From an uncultured Bacteroidales bacterium (GTDB lineage: Bacteria > Bacteroidota > Bacteroidia > Bacteroidales > UBA932), in contig CALUQM010000020.1 of the NCBI GenBank assembly GCA_944322925.1, forward strand, positions 1 to 39,066: a stretch of DNA of 39,066 nucleotides, in the 5' to 3' direction. The notes under the pieces were generated by a model. That model did no database searches. It saw only the letters and a list, made by a program, of their open reading frames with translations, and had not been told where the DNA came from. The translations under genes and the position numbers were made by a program. Shown here piece by piece: positions 26,819 through 36,410 of this stretch. Positions within the stretch are counted from its first letter, which is position 1. Each line of letters opens with the position of its first letter.

Positions 26819-29368
26819 ATGATTATGAACAAGTACCTTTTCATCATTATTCTGTGCTTTTCATGTCTGTCATCATGCACATCGGAAACCGTACGATACA
26901 ATGAGACGTACGCACAGTGGAACAGACACGAACTGACAGTATCTACCGGGAATTTTACAAGAGTATGGAATATCGACAGGCACGGCCTCGTTTCAAAAAA
27001 AATCATTGATGATGAATCGGGATACAATTGGAGCAATGGCAACAGACAGAATACATGCGACTGGGATTACTGTGGATTGATCGACAACTCGACAGAAGGA
27101 AAACTGGTATCTGTCCATGCTTCGCATTCGAATGATTCATCATTCACGTCGGATCATCTCGCAGTTTTCGTCGAATACGAATATCCGAAAATAGAAACAC
27201 GAATATTATATGAAATAAGGGCGTACCCTGAAACTGCAGGCTTGTATACGAACCTGTATATTAAAGGTTCTCCCCATAAGCATATCGACAAAAATGCGAT
27301 GGATTCAGACGATATCCGATTCGACATGTTGTCAGGAGAGAATACTTTTAATTATAAGGCCAATGCTTTCGTCCCTGAATACATAGCCCGACATGCATGT
27401 TCAGATAATGACATAGAATATAGAATCAGCGGCCTGAATGCTTTAAAAAAATATAAGATCGGAGTATCATGGTGGAATTCCGACAGTACATCCATCGTAC
27501 AAAATCTGGTTCTGTACAACCCTGAAAAAGATAATGGAATCAGATTGCTTGAAGCCCATGAAATTCCTTCGTGCCATATAAACAACGAGCCTGAAGAATT
27601 TACTTTCGACGTACCTGAAGGGTCGTACAAAGACGGAGAAATTCATCTTGTGATTGAAAAGGTGTCCGGCAAGGCCACAGTATCTGAAATATGGGTATAT
27701 GAATATGGCGGACAGACAAAAGAACTTATCGGCGATCCGGAAAGATTATCCGATCTGAGAGAGTCCGCAGGAGACGGGACTTACAGTCTTGCAGGATATC
27801 TGAATTGCGGCAATTCAAATAAAAGCACTGCCAATGGCACAGGCAGGATCGATTATTTTCCGATAGATACGGAGGGCGCGACGCGTCACTATATCGGTTA
27901 TTACAACGATACCCAGCACAGAAACCGTAAAGAAACACCGTTGCTAAAAGAATGTATAATGTCAGAAAACATAGCCGGCACAGAACAGAATGCCTGGGCC
28001 AGCATATTGAGCATCGGAAAAGATGGCAATTCCTTGACAATTGTCAAGGAATCTCATAAATGCGTTAACCAGCACGGTCATGATACCGGATCCTTTATTG
28101 TTACGGAAACCGGGATATCAAATACAGGGACAGCCATGATGCCGGAAGAAGTATTGCCTGACAGATACAGGAAAGCCTGGGCCACATGGATAATTTCAAG
28201 CAGTAATGATGAACTTTCCAAAGGACTTGCCTTAAAAAAATTCGAACGCATGAGATATCCGGTCGATCATGATACGGATGTATACTTGATTGCCAATGCC
28301 TGGGGAAGCGGACGAGGAGCAAATGCGACCCTGGAATCGAACATAATCGAAGAATTAAAAGTCCAGAATTACCTCGGCATTGATGTTCAGCAAATCGATG
28401 ACGGATATTTCTACGCAGGGACCAGACGTCCCTCAAATCTCAATATCCCATATCGCGCACATGAAAGCAAATATCCAAGTGGTTTTGAAAATGTACGTGA
28501 CATTGCTGCCGGGTACGGAATCCGTCTTGGACTCTGGTTCCCTGCCATGCCGGTATCGCTGGCGGATATGAAGCATAACTATGATGAAGGAAATTTCAAA
28601 TACTACAAACTGGATTTCGCAGATTTCCGTAATTACGCGCAAATGGAAAATATGATACGGAAAATCCGCACTTTCGAACAATATGCAGGGCATACGGCCA
28701 AAGTAAACTGGGACGTAACTGAAAGTGCTGCAAGATTCGGCTATTTCTGGGCTAAAGAATACGGAGCGGTTTTCCTTGAAAACCGACGTCACGACAAGCC
28801 GCTTAATGTCATATATGAACCGTACCTTGTATTGCGGGACTTGTGGCATCTGTCAAAATACTGCAATCTGAATAAGTTTCAGGGAACCATTCAGAATAAG
28901 GAAACGGTCTCTGCCGATCTGAGTGACGCTTACAGATATTCTCATGCATATACTGTGGGAATTGCCTTGATGTCAACTCCTTTGTTTTTTCAGGAAACCA
29001 AATTTTACTCAAATAAAGCATTGTCTGAAATAAAGACAGTGATCGATGCCTATAAACCAATCCGGCACTCTTTATATGACTGTTATGTTTTTCCTGTCGG
29101 AGAAGAGCCGGACAATGCATCATGGTCCGGTTTCCAGGCCATTTCCCCTGACGGCAACAGCGGATTTATGACTGTTTTCAGAGAAATCAACAATAATAAT
29201 CCGTCTTATAATATGGCCATTTACAATAACGGCAGCAAAAAGATGAAAATCAAAGACCTGATTTCAGGAAAAACAGAAATAATCGATATCAGCAAGGCAA
29301 ATGAAATAACAGTTTTCATCCCGAAACCAGGTGAATTCAGATTCCTTTCATACGAATATGTAAATTAA
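26819..29368 (+). CDS. GH36-like (clan GH-D) alpha-galactosidase-type lipoprotein
   Basis: An 849-residue lipoprotein (signal ending LSSC, Cys20). The N-terminal beta-supersandwich (about 30-190 and 300-450) is interrupted around residues 195-298 by an apparent extra beta-sandwich (NALKKYKIGVSWWNSD to EIWVYEYGG) that looks like a carbohydrate-binding insert. The catalytic barrel (about 470-750) has the expected nucleophile Asp599 in YYKLDFADF. The acid/base region reads WDVTESAARFGYF, where classical GH36 enzymes have an Asp after the R-aromatic pair; a Gly is there instead, so Asp632 or Glu635 may take the role. It may therefore belong to a divergent subfamily with altered specificity. It is first in a tight operon with GH3 (7 bp) and GH127 (16 bp). 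An ATG at 26825 is an alternative start. Confidence 0.85.
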   Translation: MIMNKYLFIIILCFSCLSSCTSETVRYNETYAQWNRHELTVSTGNFTRVWNIDRHGLVSKKIIDDESGYNWSNGNRQNTCDWDYCGLIDNSTEGKLVSVHASHSNDSSFTSDHLAVFVEYEYPKIETRILYEIRAYPETAGLYTNLYIKGSPHKHIDKNAMDSDDIRFDMLSGENTFNYKANAFVPEYIARHACSDNDIEYRISGLNALKKYKIGVSWWNSDSTSIVQNLVLYNPEKDNGIRLLEAHEIPSCHINNEPEEFTFDVPEGSYKDGEIHLVIEKVSGKATVSEIWVYEYGGQTKELIGDPERLSDLRESAGDGTYSLAGYLNCGNSNKSTANGTGRIDYFPIDTEGATRHYIGYYNDTQHRNRKETPLLKECIMSENIAGTEQNAWASILSIGKDGNSLTIVKESHKCVNQHGHDTGSFIVTETGISNTGTAMMPEEVLPDRYRKAWATWIISSSNDELSKGLALKKFERMRYPVDHDTDVYLIANAWGSGRGANATLESNIIEELKVQNYLGIDVQQIDDGYFYAGTRRPSNLNIPYRAHESKYPSGFENVRDIAAGYGIRLGLWFPAMPVSLADMKHNYDEGNFKYYKLDFADFRNYAQMENMIRKIRTFEQYAGHTAKVNWDVTESAARFGYFWAKEYGAVFLENRRHDKPLNVIYEPYLVLRDLWHLSKYCNLNKFQGTIQNKETVSADLSDAYRYSHAYTVGIALMSTPLFFQETKFYSNKALSEIKTVIDAYKPIRHSLYDCYVFPVGEEPDNASWSGFQAISPDGNSGFMTVFREINNNNPSYNMAIYNNGSKKMKIKDLISGKTEIIDISKANEITVFIPKPGEFRFLSYEYVN

Positions 29369-29375
29369 ATCATAT

Positions 29376-31583
29376 ATGAAAACCTTATGTTTCATGTCGA
29401 TAATATTGATGTCGTTCAATATTGTCAACACCCATGGGACCGACATCAGTGATGATAATGCTGAATACAAAGCTATTGCAAACTCAGACAGCACTGTAGG
29501 CCGGGCCATATATGCCGACACGGCTGCATCGCCTGCTGAACGGGCTTATGACCTCATACGTCGCATGACATTGGAGGAAAAGATTTCAATGACAGGCGGA
29601 TGGAACAAATTTATGATACCGGGTATTCCCCGGCTGGGCGTCAGAGGTGTATCTATGGCCGATGCTTCTCAAGGGATCAGGCTTCAGACTGCATACATCA
29701 AGGATAAAAGTACATCTTTCCCCTGTATGCTGGCTCTTGCTTCAACATGGAATCCGCATCTTGTATATGACATGGCGAAATGTCTTTCCAAAGAATGCCG
29801 ATCCCATGGTGTCGATATATTGTTGGGACCTGGAATGAATATGCAGCGGCTCTCTGTCGGCGGACGTAATTTTGAATATATGGGAGAAGATCCGTATCTG
29901 ACATCCGAAATATCATTTGCGTATTTAAAGAGTTTTCATGACAACAATGTGATTGCCGTAGCCAAACACTTCATTTGCAATGACCAGGAATTTTGCCGGC
30001 ATATAGCGAACAGCATTGTCGGAGAGAGGGCATTTCGTGAAATCTATTTTTATCCCTGGGAAAAGGCAATCGAAAAAGGCGTATGTCACGCAATAATGAC
30101 AGGGAACAATATGGCAGGAGGAATTCCCTGTTGCATGAACAAAACTCTTCTGACAGATCTCCTTCGGACGGAACTCGGTTTTGACGGAACCATAATGACC
30201 GACTGGCAGAATTCTTCCTATTTTCCGGAAAGACAAAATCTGGTCCTGCATTCGGGAATAAATCTGCTGATGCCTGACAATAATACTTTCAGACAGTATA
30301 TCGATGATGAAATACGCAAGTCTGAGTCCCGGAAAAATGAGGTGGAAATCATGCTCGAACATATGATTTACCCGACGATCCGGACTTTGTTCAAGGCTGG
30401 AGTTTATGACAGGCCGTTTGCTTCATCTATAACCGACGATGACATGGAGTTCCATAAACATATAGCAGAAAAATGTGCACTGGAAGCTCCTGTACTTTTG
30501 AAAAACGACAACATACTGCCACTGCGCCCGGGTCAGAAAATTCTACTTGCGGGTCCTTGTGAAATTCATAGCGGAACAGGAAGCGGATACGTTGAAGGAT
30601 ATGACCATGTCAACTATCTTGACGGGCTGATGTCAATCTACGGGGATAATGTGAAATATGAACGATTCCCTGATCATTCCTCACTGAACGATGCTGACGT
30701 TATAATATATTTATTGAGTAAAGATGCGGGGGAAAGCAAGGATATTCCGTTTGAAGAACCTGTGGATCAAATAGACGATATTCGGAAGATAGCCGCTGTC
30801 AACGACAACGTCATTGTCCTTGTCAATGCGTGCAACACTTTTCCTTCAGACTGGATAAACGACGTAAAAGGCTTGGTCTGGTGCTATTTCCTCGGCCAGG
30901 AACGGGGTGATGCGCTTGCGAAATTATTGTCGGGTGAAGAAAATTTTTCAGGAAAACTGCCATTTACCGTCGAGCGCAGCTTTTCCGAATCTCCGGCACC
31001 TGATTTCAATCGTCTCGGGAATAAGCCGTATTGGGGAGGAGACAGCAAAGTCTACAAAAAATATTGGATGGGAACTTCCGCCAAAAAGATACCCGGATTT
31101 TCGGAATATGTAAAACCTGGACAAAACGTAGATATAGACTATTCCGAGGGGATATTTACAGGATACCGCTGGTATGACAGACACGATATCGATGTCGTTT
31201 ACCCTTTCGGATACGGTCTTTCATATACGTCCTTTTCTTACAATAATATCGTATGTGAAAACAAAATGGAATCCGAAGGCCTGATAAGCGTAAGTATAGA
31301 TGTCAAAAACACCGGAAGTTGTATCGGGAAGGAGACAGTCCAGATTTATGTTGAAGATTGCGAGTCCGATGTAGAACGCCCTGTAAAAGAACTTAAAGCC
31401 TTCAAAAAAATTACAATTGCACCGGGCGAAACCGTCACTGTGAATTTCAGCCTGGACAGGAAAAGTTTTTCCTACTGGGATGAAATCAATCATGAATGGG
31501 TGCTTGAACCCGGCAGATTTGTTATCCATGCCGGAAAATCCAGCGGAGAACTGCTGTTGCGAACAGAAATAATCTTAAATTAA
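29376..31583 (+). CDS. Glycoside hydrolase family 3
   Basis: A 735-residue secreted retaining exo-glycosidase of the beta-glucosidase, beta-xylosidase or alpha-arabinosidase type. After the signal peptide (about residues 1-21) the (beta/alpha)8 domain shows RRMTLEEKISMTGG, LLGPGMNMQR, GGRNFEYMGEDPYL, VAKHFICNDQE and GERAFREIYFYPWE. The catalytic nucleophile is Asp276 in IMTDWQNS. The alpha/beta sandwich domain follows (LLAGPCEIHSGTGSGYVEGY), and then the C-terminal FnIII-like domain with YPFGYGLSYTSF and RPVKELKAFKKI. No key element appears missing. The substrate is not predictable from sequence. It sits between GH36-like and GH127 genes with very short spacers, so the three are coexpressed and probably act on the same oligosaccharide. 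Confidence 0.94.
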   Translation: MKTLCFMSIILMSFNIVNTHGTDISDDNAEYKAIANSDSTVGRAIYADTAASPAERAYDLIRRMTLEEKISMTGGWNKFMIPGIPRLGVRGVSMADASQGIRLQTAYIKDKSTSFPCMLALASTWNPHLVYDMAKCLSKECRSHGVDILLGPGMNMQRLSVGGRNFEYMGEDPYLTSEISFAYLKSFHDNNVIAVAKHFICNDQEFCRHIANSIVGERAFREIYFYPWEKAIEKGVCHAIMTGNNMAGGIPCCMNKTLLTDLLRTELGFDGTIMTDWQNSSYFPERQNLVLHSGINLLMPDNNTFRQYIDDEIRKSESRKNEVEIMLEHMIYPTIRTLFKAGVYDRPFASSITDDDMEFHKHIAEKCALEAPVLLKNDNILPLRPGQKILLAGPCEIHSGTGSGYVEGYDHVNYLDGLMSIYGDNVKYERFPDHSSLNDADVIIYLLSKDAGESKDIPFEEPVDQIDDIRKIAAVNDNVIVLVNACNTFPSDWINDVKGLVWCYFLGQERGDALAKLLSGEENFSGKLPFTVERSFSESPAPDFNRLGNKPYWGGDSKVYKKYWMGTSAKKIPGFSEYVKPGQNVDIDYSEGIFTGYRWYDRHDIDVVYPFGYGLSYTSFSYNNIVCENKMESEGLISVSIDVKNTGSCIGKETVQIYVEDCESDVERPVKELKAFKKITIAPGETVTVNFSLDRKSFSYWDEINHEWVLEPGRFVIHAGKSSGELLLRTEIILN

Positions 31584-31599
31584 TTCAAATCTGCTTGAT

Positions 31600-33552
31600 A
31601 TGAAGTCAGATCTGCTTAAAAAAACGATTGGGATACTTGTTGCACTTGTCAGTCTTGCAGCATCGGCCTCGGGACAGGAAAATCATTATGTTTATACGGA
31701 CGGACTGATGAAAGACACGTCTGCGAAAGGCTGGATCAAAGAATTCCTGAACAGGCAGAAAAGCGGCATGACCGGGAATCCCGATGCATTGTCATATCCA
31801 TACAACACCTGCCTTTGGGACGGCGAAATAGCCAGGAACAGGAATTACGGCAGAGACTGGTGGAGGTATGAACAGACTGCATACTATACCGACGGACTGT
31901 TAAGATTGGGATATATACTCGACGACAGAGAACTTGTCGACAAAGGCGAAGCCGGAATCATATATACATTGAAAAACAAAGAAAGCAACGGAAGATTGGC
32001 CCACGGCAGTTTCTCACATGCTACTATGTGGCCCATGTGCATATTTTTCAGGGCAATACAAGCATATTACGATGAAAATAATGACAGTGGAATTCCGGAA
32101 GCTCTCGAAAAACATTATTTGAGCTACAGTATGGAGGATTTGCAGAACTGGCGGAATATCGTCAGTCTGGAAGGAATGCTGTGGACATACGGACTTACCC
32201 GCAACAAGGAACTGCTTGACAGGTCTGTAAGCGCCTGGAATAATGGAAAATTCGGCGATCTCACTCCAAAGGCATGCGCCGGAGACACTATACCGAAAAT
32301 GCATGGCGTAACGTTCTGTGAAGAATTGAAACTGCCCGTATTATTATACGCCCATACCGGCGACAAGCGATATCTGGAACTTGCAAAACATGCTTACGAC
32401 AACATGGAACGAGACTATATGCTTCCTGACGGTGTAAATACAAGCGCCGAACATCTTTTGAAAAATGATAATATAATCATCAGTCATGAAACTTGCGACA
32501 TTGCTGACTTATCATGGACTTTAGGTTATTTCCTAATGGCTACAGGAGATGCCGGATGGGCGGACAAAATTGAAAGAATTGTATTTAATGCCGCACCTGG
32601 AGCTGTTACAAAGGACTTCAGATCATTGCAATATTTCTCATCCGTGAATCAGGTAATCGCTACCGGCTACTCAAACCACAATGAATATTTCCATGGCAGT
32701 ACATGGATGGCATACAGACCCATACATCAGACAGAGTGCTGCTCGGGCAATGTCCATCGGATAATGCCGAATTATGTTTCCAGAATGTGGATGAAAGATA
32801 AGAAAGGAAAAATTGCAGCGACATTATACGGGCCGTCGGAAATAGAACTTGAGCTGGGTGACGGTTCAACGTGCAGAATAGAAGAGGTCACTTCTTATCC
32901 GTTTGATAATGAAATAAATTTTATTTTTCATCCGGAAAAAAGGTCAAGGATACCTTTTACATTCAGGATTCCCGGATGGAGCAGGCATACAGAGATATCA
33001 ATCAACGGGAAGAAAATGAAAAACAGCCCTGAAAGCGGATCTTTTTTCACTTTGGACCGCATCTTCAAAGACGGGGATACCGTAAAGGTGAATTTTTGCA
33101 TGGAGCCTGAGGTGGTACATATCGAGAATCAGGGTGCTTATATACAAATGGGACCTGTAGTATATTCATATCCTGTACCTCAGAAAGTCAAGGAAGACAC
33201 CACGCAATATGAAAATATGTTCGGCAAGTCCGCAGACAATGAAAATTTCAAGTGCTGGGAAATTTCACCTGACGGAAGCTGGAACTACGCATTGTACAAA
33301 CCGTCAATTTCAGATTTTGAAATACAGATTTCCGATCCGGACAAATATCCTTTTGACGATGACGGCGTGAACATGAAAATCAAGGTTCCCGTAAAAAAGA
33401 TAGACTGGACTCTTGAAGACAATAAGTTTACGCCTGAATTACCTGAGCCGGACAAAATAAAAGTGCTGCATGACAATGTGGAATATATCGATCTCGTTCC
33501 TTACGGAAGCACGGAATTGAGAATAACCGTATTTCCAGTATTGAATCAATAG
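31600..33552 (+). CDS. DUF1680 / GH127-family glycosidase (copy 1)
   Basis: A 650-residue secreted (alpha/alpha)6-barrel enzyme; the signal peptide ends ASASGQE. The zinc-site residues known from GH127 beta-L-arabinofuranosidase are recognisable: Glu297 and Cys299 in HETCDIADLSW, and Cys380-Cys381 in ECCSGNVHRIMPNY, the second pair supplying the thiol nucleophile in characterised members. Known activities in this superfamily include beta-L-arabinofuranosidase and, in carrageenan loci, removal of 3,6-anhydro-D-galactose; either would fit here. The C-terminus carries beta domains ending VPYGSTELRITVFP. It is last in the GH36-GH3-GH127 operon and convergent (31 bp) with the disrupted esterase fusion. 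A paralog is at 36411-38435. Confidence 0.9.
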   Translation: MKSDLLKKTIGILVALVSLAASASGQENHYVYTDGLMKDTSAKGWIKEFLNRQKSGMTGNPDALSYPYNTCLWDGEIARNRNYGRDWWRYEQTAYYTDGLLRLGYILDDRELVDKGEAGIIYTLKNKESNGRLAHGSFSHATMWPMCIFFRAIQAYYDENNDSGIPEALEKHYLSYSMEDLQNWRNIVSLEGMLWTYGLTRNKELLDRSVSAWNNGKFGDLTPKACAGDTIPKMHGVTFCEELKLPVLLYAHTGDKRYLELAKHAYDNMERDYMLPDGVNTSAEHLLKNDNIIISHETCDIADLSWTLGYFLMATGDAGWADKIERIVFNAAPGAVTKDFRSLQYFSSVNQVIATGYSNHNEYFHGSTWMAYRPIHQTECCSGNVHRIMPNYVSRMWMKDKKGKIAATLYGPSEIELELGDGSTCRIEEVTSYPFDNEINFIFHPEKRSRIPFTFRIPGWSRHTEISINGKKMKNSPESGSFFTLDRIFKDGDTVKVNFCMEPEVVHIENQGAYIQMGPVVYSYPVPQKVKEDTTQYENMFGKSADNENFKCWEISPDGSWNYALYKPSISDFEIQISDPDKYPFDDDGVNMKIKVPVKKIDWTLEDNKFTPELPEPDKIKVLHDNVEYIDLVPYGSTELRITVFPVLNQ

Positions 33553-33583
33553 CTTTCCTTCAACTCGCTACATCTTATTGGCT

Positions 33584-36393
33584 TTAATCATGCCTTTTCC
33601 TGTGGCTGAATATCCATTCCAGAAAATCAGGCTCCTCGAATGCTTTACTCCAGCAATTATGAGGTACTCCTTCATACAAAGTATAACGGAATTCCACGTT
33701 TTCCGCTTTCAGTTCAGCTATGATTCTTTCATCATTTTCCGGCAGGACAATAGTATCGGAAAGACCATGGAAAATCCATACGGGAACCTTTCCCGCCCAC
33801 AAATCCACCAACGACATGTCAGCACCTCCACCCATTGGAGAGGCGGCTGCAAAAAGTTCCGGATACTGTGCAATAAAATGATATGTTGAATAGGCCCCCA
33901 TCGACGAACCTGCGACATATACCCTTTCAGGATCTACCTTGCCTGCAGCAATCATATCCTTTATCAGACCGATGACCATGTTGCCGTATTTCGACATCAC
34001 GGTCGTTGTTCCGGCCATGGACGGATTGTCGGAGTCTTCACTTCTACGAAAGTCTCCGGTGTCTGGGGATACAGGACATAACACGGATACTTGATCCTGT
34101 TAAGACTGTCCAAAAATACAGATGCACCTATCGACAACTGTTTTTCATTGTCCGTTCCCCTCAAACCCATTCCATGCAAATATACGAAAAGCGGATATTT
34201 AACGTTTCGATCAATATCAGCCGGAGACAAAAGCCTGTACGGCATTTCCGTGCCGGTCCCGTCCGTCACGGTGCAATATTCATACATATCAAGGCCCTGC
34301 GCCCGGGGAACCACGGACACTAAAAACATCGCATCAGCGGGGGCTACCGTAATTTTTCCACGGACTTGTGAACCGTCGTTCAATTGAGATCTGCCTTTTA
34401 TCCTTCTGAACACGGAATCAGGACATATCCTGTCCAGATCAAACGTATATTCATTCAATGACGGATTTACGAGGACAAGCCCGTTTTCATATTCCCGGTA
34501 AAAAGCGCCCGAAGATGCCAGGATTCTAAAATCCTTCAGCCGGAATGCCCCCTGTCCCTCGACCTCTATCTCAAAAGACAAATCCTTACCGGCAACATTC
34601 CTGTATAAAAACGTCTGTTCCACATATCCTTTACAGTCGAACAGCCCCCACATATCATTATACATGTCATTGTTCTGCTTATTATCTTCGTATTGGGGAA
34701 GCCCCTCGGCAGTGACTCTGACGATTCTCGGAAAATCTGAAGAAAGCCCGGCCAGTCCCTCATCAGCCATTACAGAAAAAGAAACCACAATGTCATTGAC
34801 TCCATCCGGGACCCGAAAAACCGGAGTACGTAAAAGACAGTTCAAATCGTATCTTTCCGGATTCTTTCCTTTTACCATAAGGACACTGTCCTTTGCTTCC
34901 ATGGTACTGTTTTCAGTCGAAAACCCGGCAATAACTGCATCGGCCGTTCCGAAGCGGTTTGACAGTATGTCCGAAGCATGAGCGTCAGCATATATTATCC
35001 CGGAGACAGGAGAACCCAGCCAGTGCAGTTTGCCTTCGTCTCCGCATCTCAGTTCGTCCGACAGACTTTCCTCTGATTTTACAGGCGATATGTTCAATGC
35101 GGCATCAAGACAAGTGGCGACTGCAGTACATAGTCTTGTGTATTGCTCCTTACGAAGCATGTCGACAGGGTTATTGACCTTAGGGACAAAGGTCATCAGC
35201 TTATATTTCATCGGATTTCGGGAATTCCAGTATGAAAACACGTTCATTGTCTTCGAAAAGCCTCTGAAAGCATCATTATGCTTGACAAGACCTTCCGATT
35301 CTATTCCGTTGAACAGCCCCATCGCCCGTTGGTCCTTGAAATTATAACCGTCATTAATCAGGATAAAATCTTCCCCGAAATGAGCACGGAGCCTCTTCTG
35401 GAAATCAACCGCCCCTTTTCGCCACAGATTTTCTCCGGTATAAGGATCTGTCGCCCCGTCAGCAAGACCGTCGGAATCGGAGTCAATCAAAAAACTGTTT
35501 ACAATCGGCGGATTCCAGTTAAGTACATCGAAAGAAATCCCGTCAAGGTTACGCAACAGGCCTTTATCCTTATCAAATAATGAAACCAGTTCATCCAGTT
35601 GCACATCTATGGCATTATGCCCGTTTCTGTCCCTCGGGCAAGATGTCGAATAATTGAACATGAACAGATGCTCCGAACTCAGGTATGTGAGAATCTGCGC
35701 GACTCTGCTGCCTTCAGCAAATGCCATGGGTGTAGATAAAGCCTGTCCTCTGCGGACCGTAATCGATGATTCCGATTCATTCACATTGTCTACGGCAACA
35801 TACTCATAATGTTCCCAGTCAGGCTTTCCATTCTTGTCCAAAGCGACAAGCAACAGCATCGGATATTCCCATTTTGACCTTGCCTTTTTGTTTTTCGTCA
35901 GTTTGGAAAAATATTCTATATCGGCCACGAATATCTCGCGGTCGTACGGTGAACAATCTCTTGTCAGCGATGATGCCCTCAAAGTCGCCCAATGCCCGGG
36001 AAAATATTTCGATGCGGATTCTTCCATGATGTTTACATGCTCTTCCGCATCCCAGTGCAACAGGACAAGTTTTTCAGGATTTTCGGTCACATACCTGGAC
36101 GCAAAGCCAGCAGTCAGGACCGGATCTATTCTCGGCAGTTCGTCATACGGTACGTATTTCTGAATAAATCCGGCTCCGTCTGCGCCCGATCTGACAAAAT
36201 TCCCGTATGAAGAATTTGCTTCCTTGTCATATTCTCCCCTGAAGACAAAAAATTCAGGGTATCTGCCATTAAAAACTTCTTTCCGGAACAAACCGTCGTC
36301 CGGGGCATCCGCATTTAAAGCTTTCTGACCGGGAACAAGTGTCAGGAACAAAAATATTGCGGCAAGGTTGGATATGCGACCAAACGTTTTCAT
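33584..36393 (-). pseudogene. Unknown-family secreted protein (paralog B) fused to esterase, frameshifted
   Basis: The first frame (36393 to 33997) encodes a signal peptide and a protein homologous to the gene at 4857-6854, with SKYFPGHW, SCPRD, LDGISFDV (283-290), DSDSDGLAD (304-312) and NGIESEGL (362-369) in nearly the same spacing. From about residue 703 an alpha/beta-hydrolase domain begins (YPLFVYLHGMGLRG, CYVLYPQTPE), but the frame runs into a stop at 33997. The rest of that hydrolase continues in another frame down to 33584, with nucleophile motif GSSMG, HGLSDTIVLPENDE and PHNCW. Restoring one base near 34015-34020 (around the TGGCC) would give a single protein of about 935 residues. 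The domain resembles PHB-depolymerase or feruloyl-esterase-like enzymes. No slippery heptamer or homopolymer is visible at the break, so mutation or assembly error is likelier than programmed shifting. It follows the DUF1680 gene by 17 bp. Confidence 0.85.
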
Positions 36394-36410
36394 CTGTAAT
36401 TCGATTATAA

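Noticed and set aside
33997-34084. Programmed -1 ribosomal frameshift in the esterase fusion
   Set aside because: A -1 shift would restore the frame, but no X-XXY-YYZ heptamer, homopolymer or following stem is apparent in the junction, so mutation or sequencing error is preferred.
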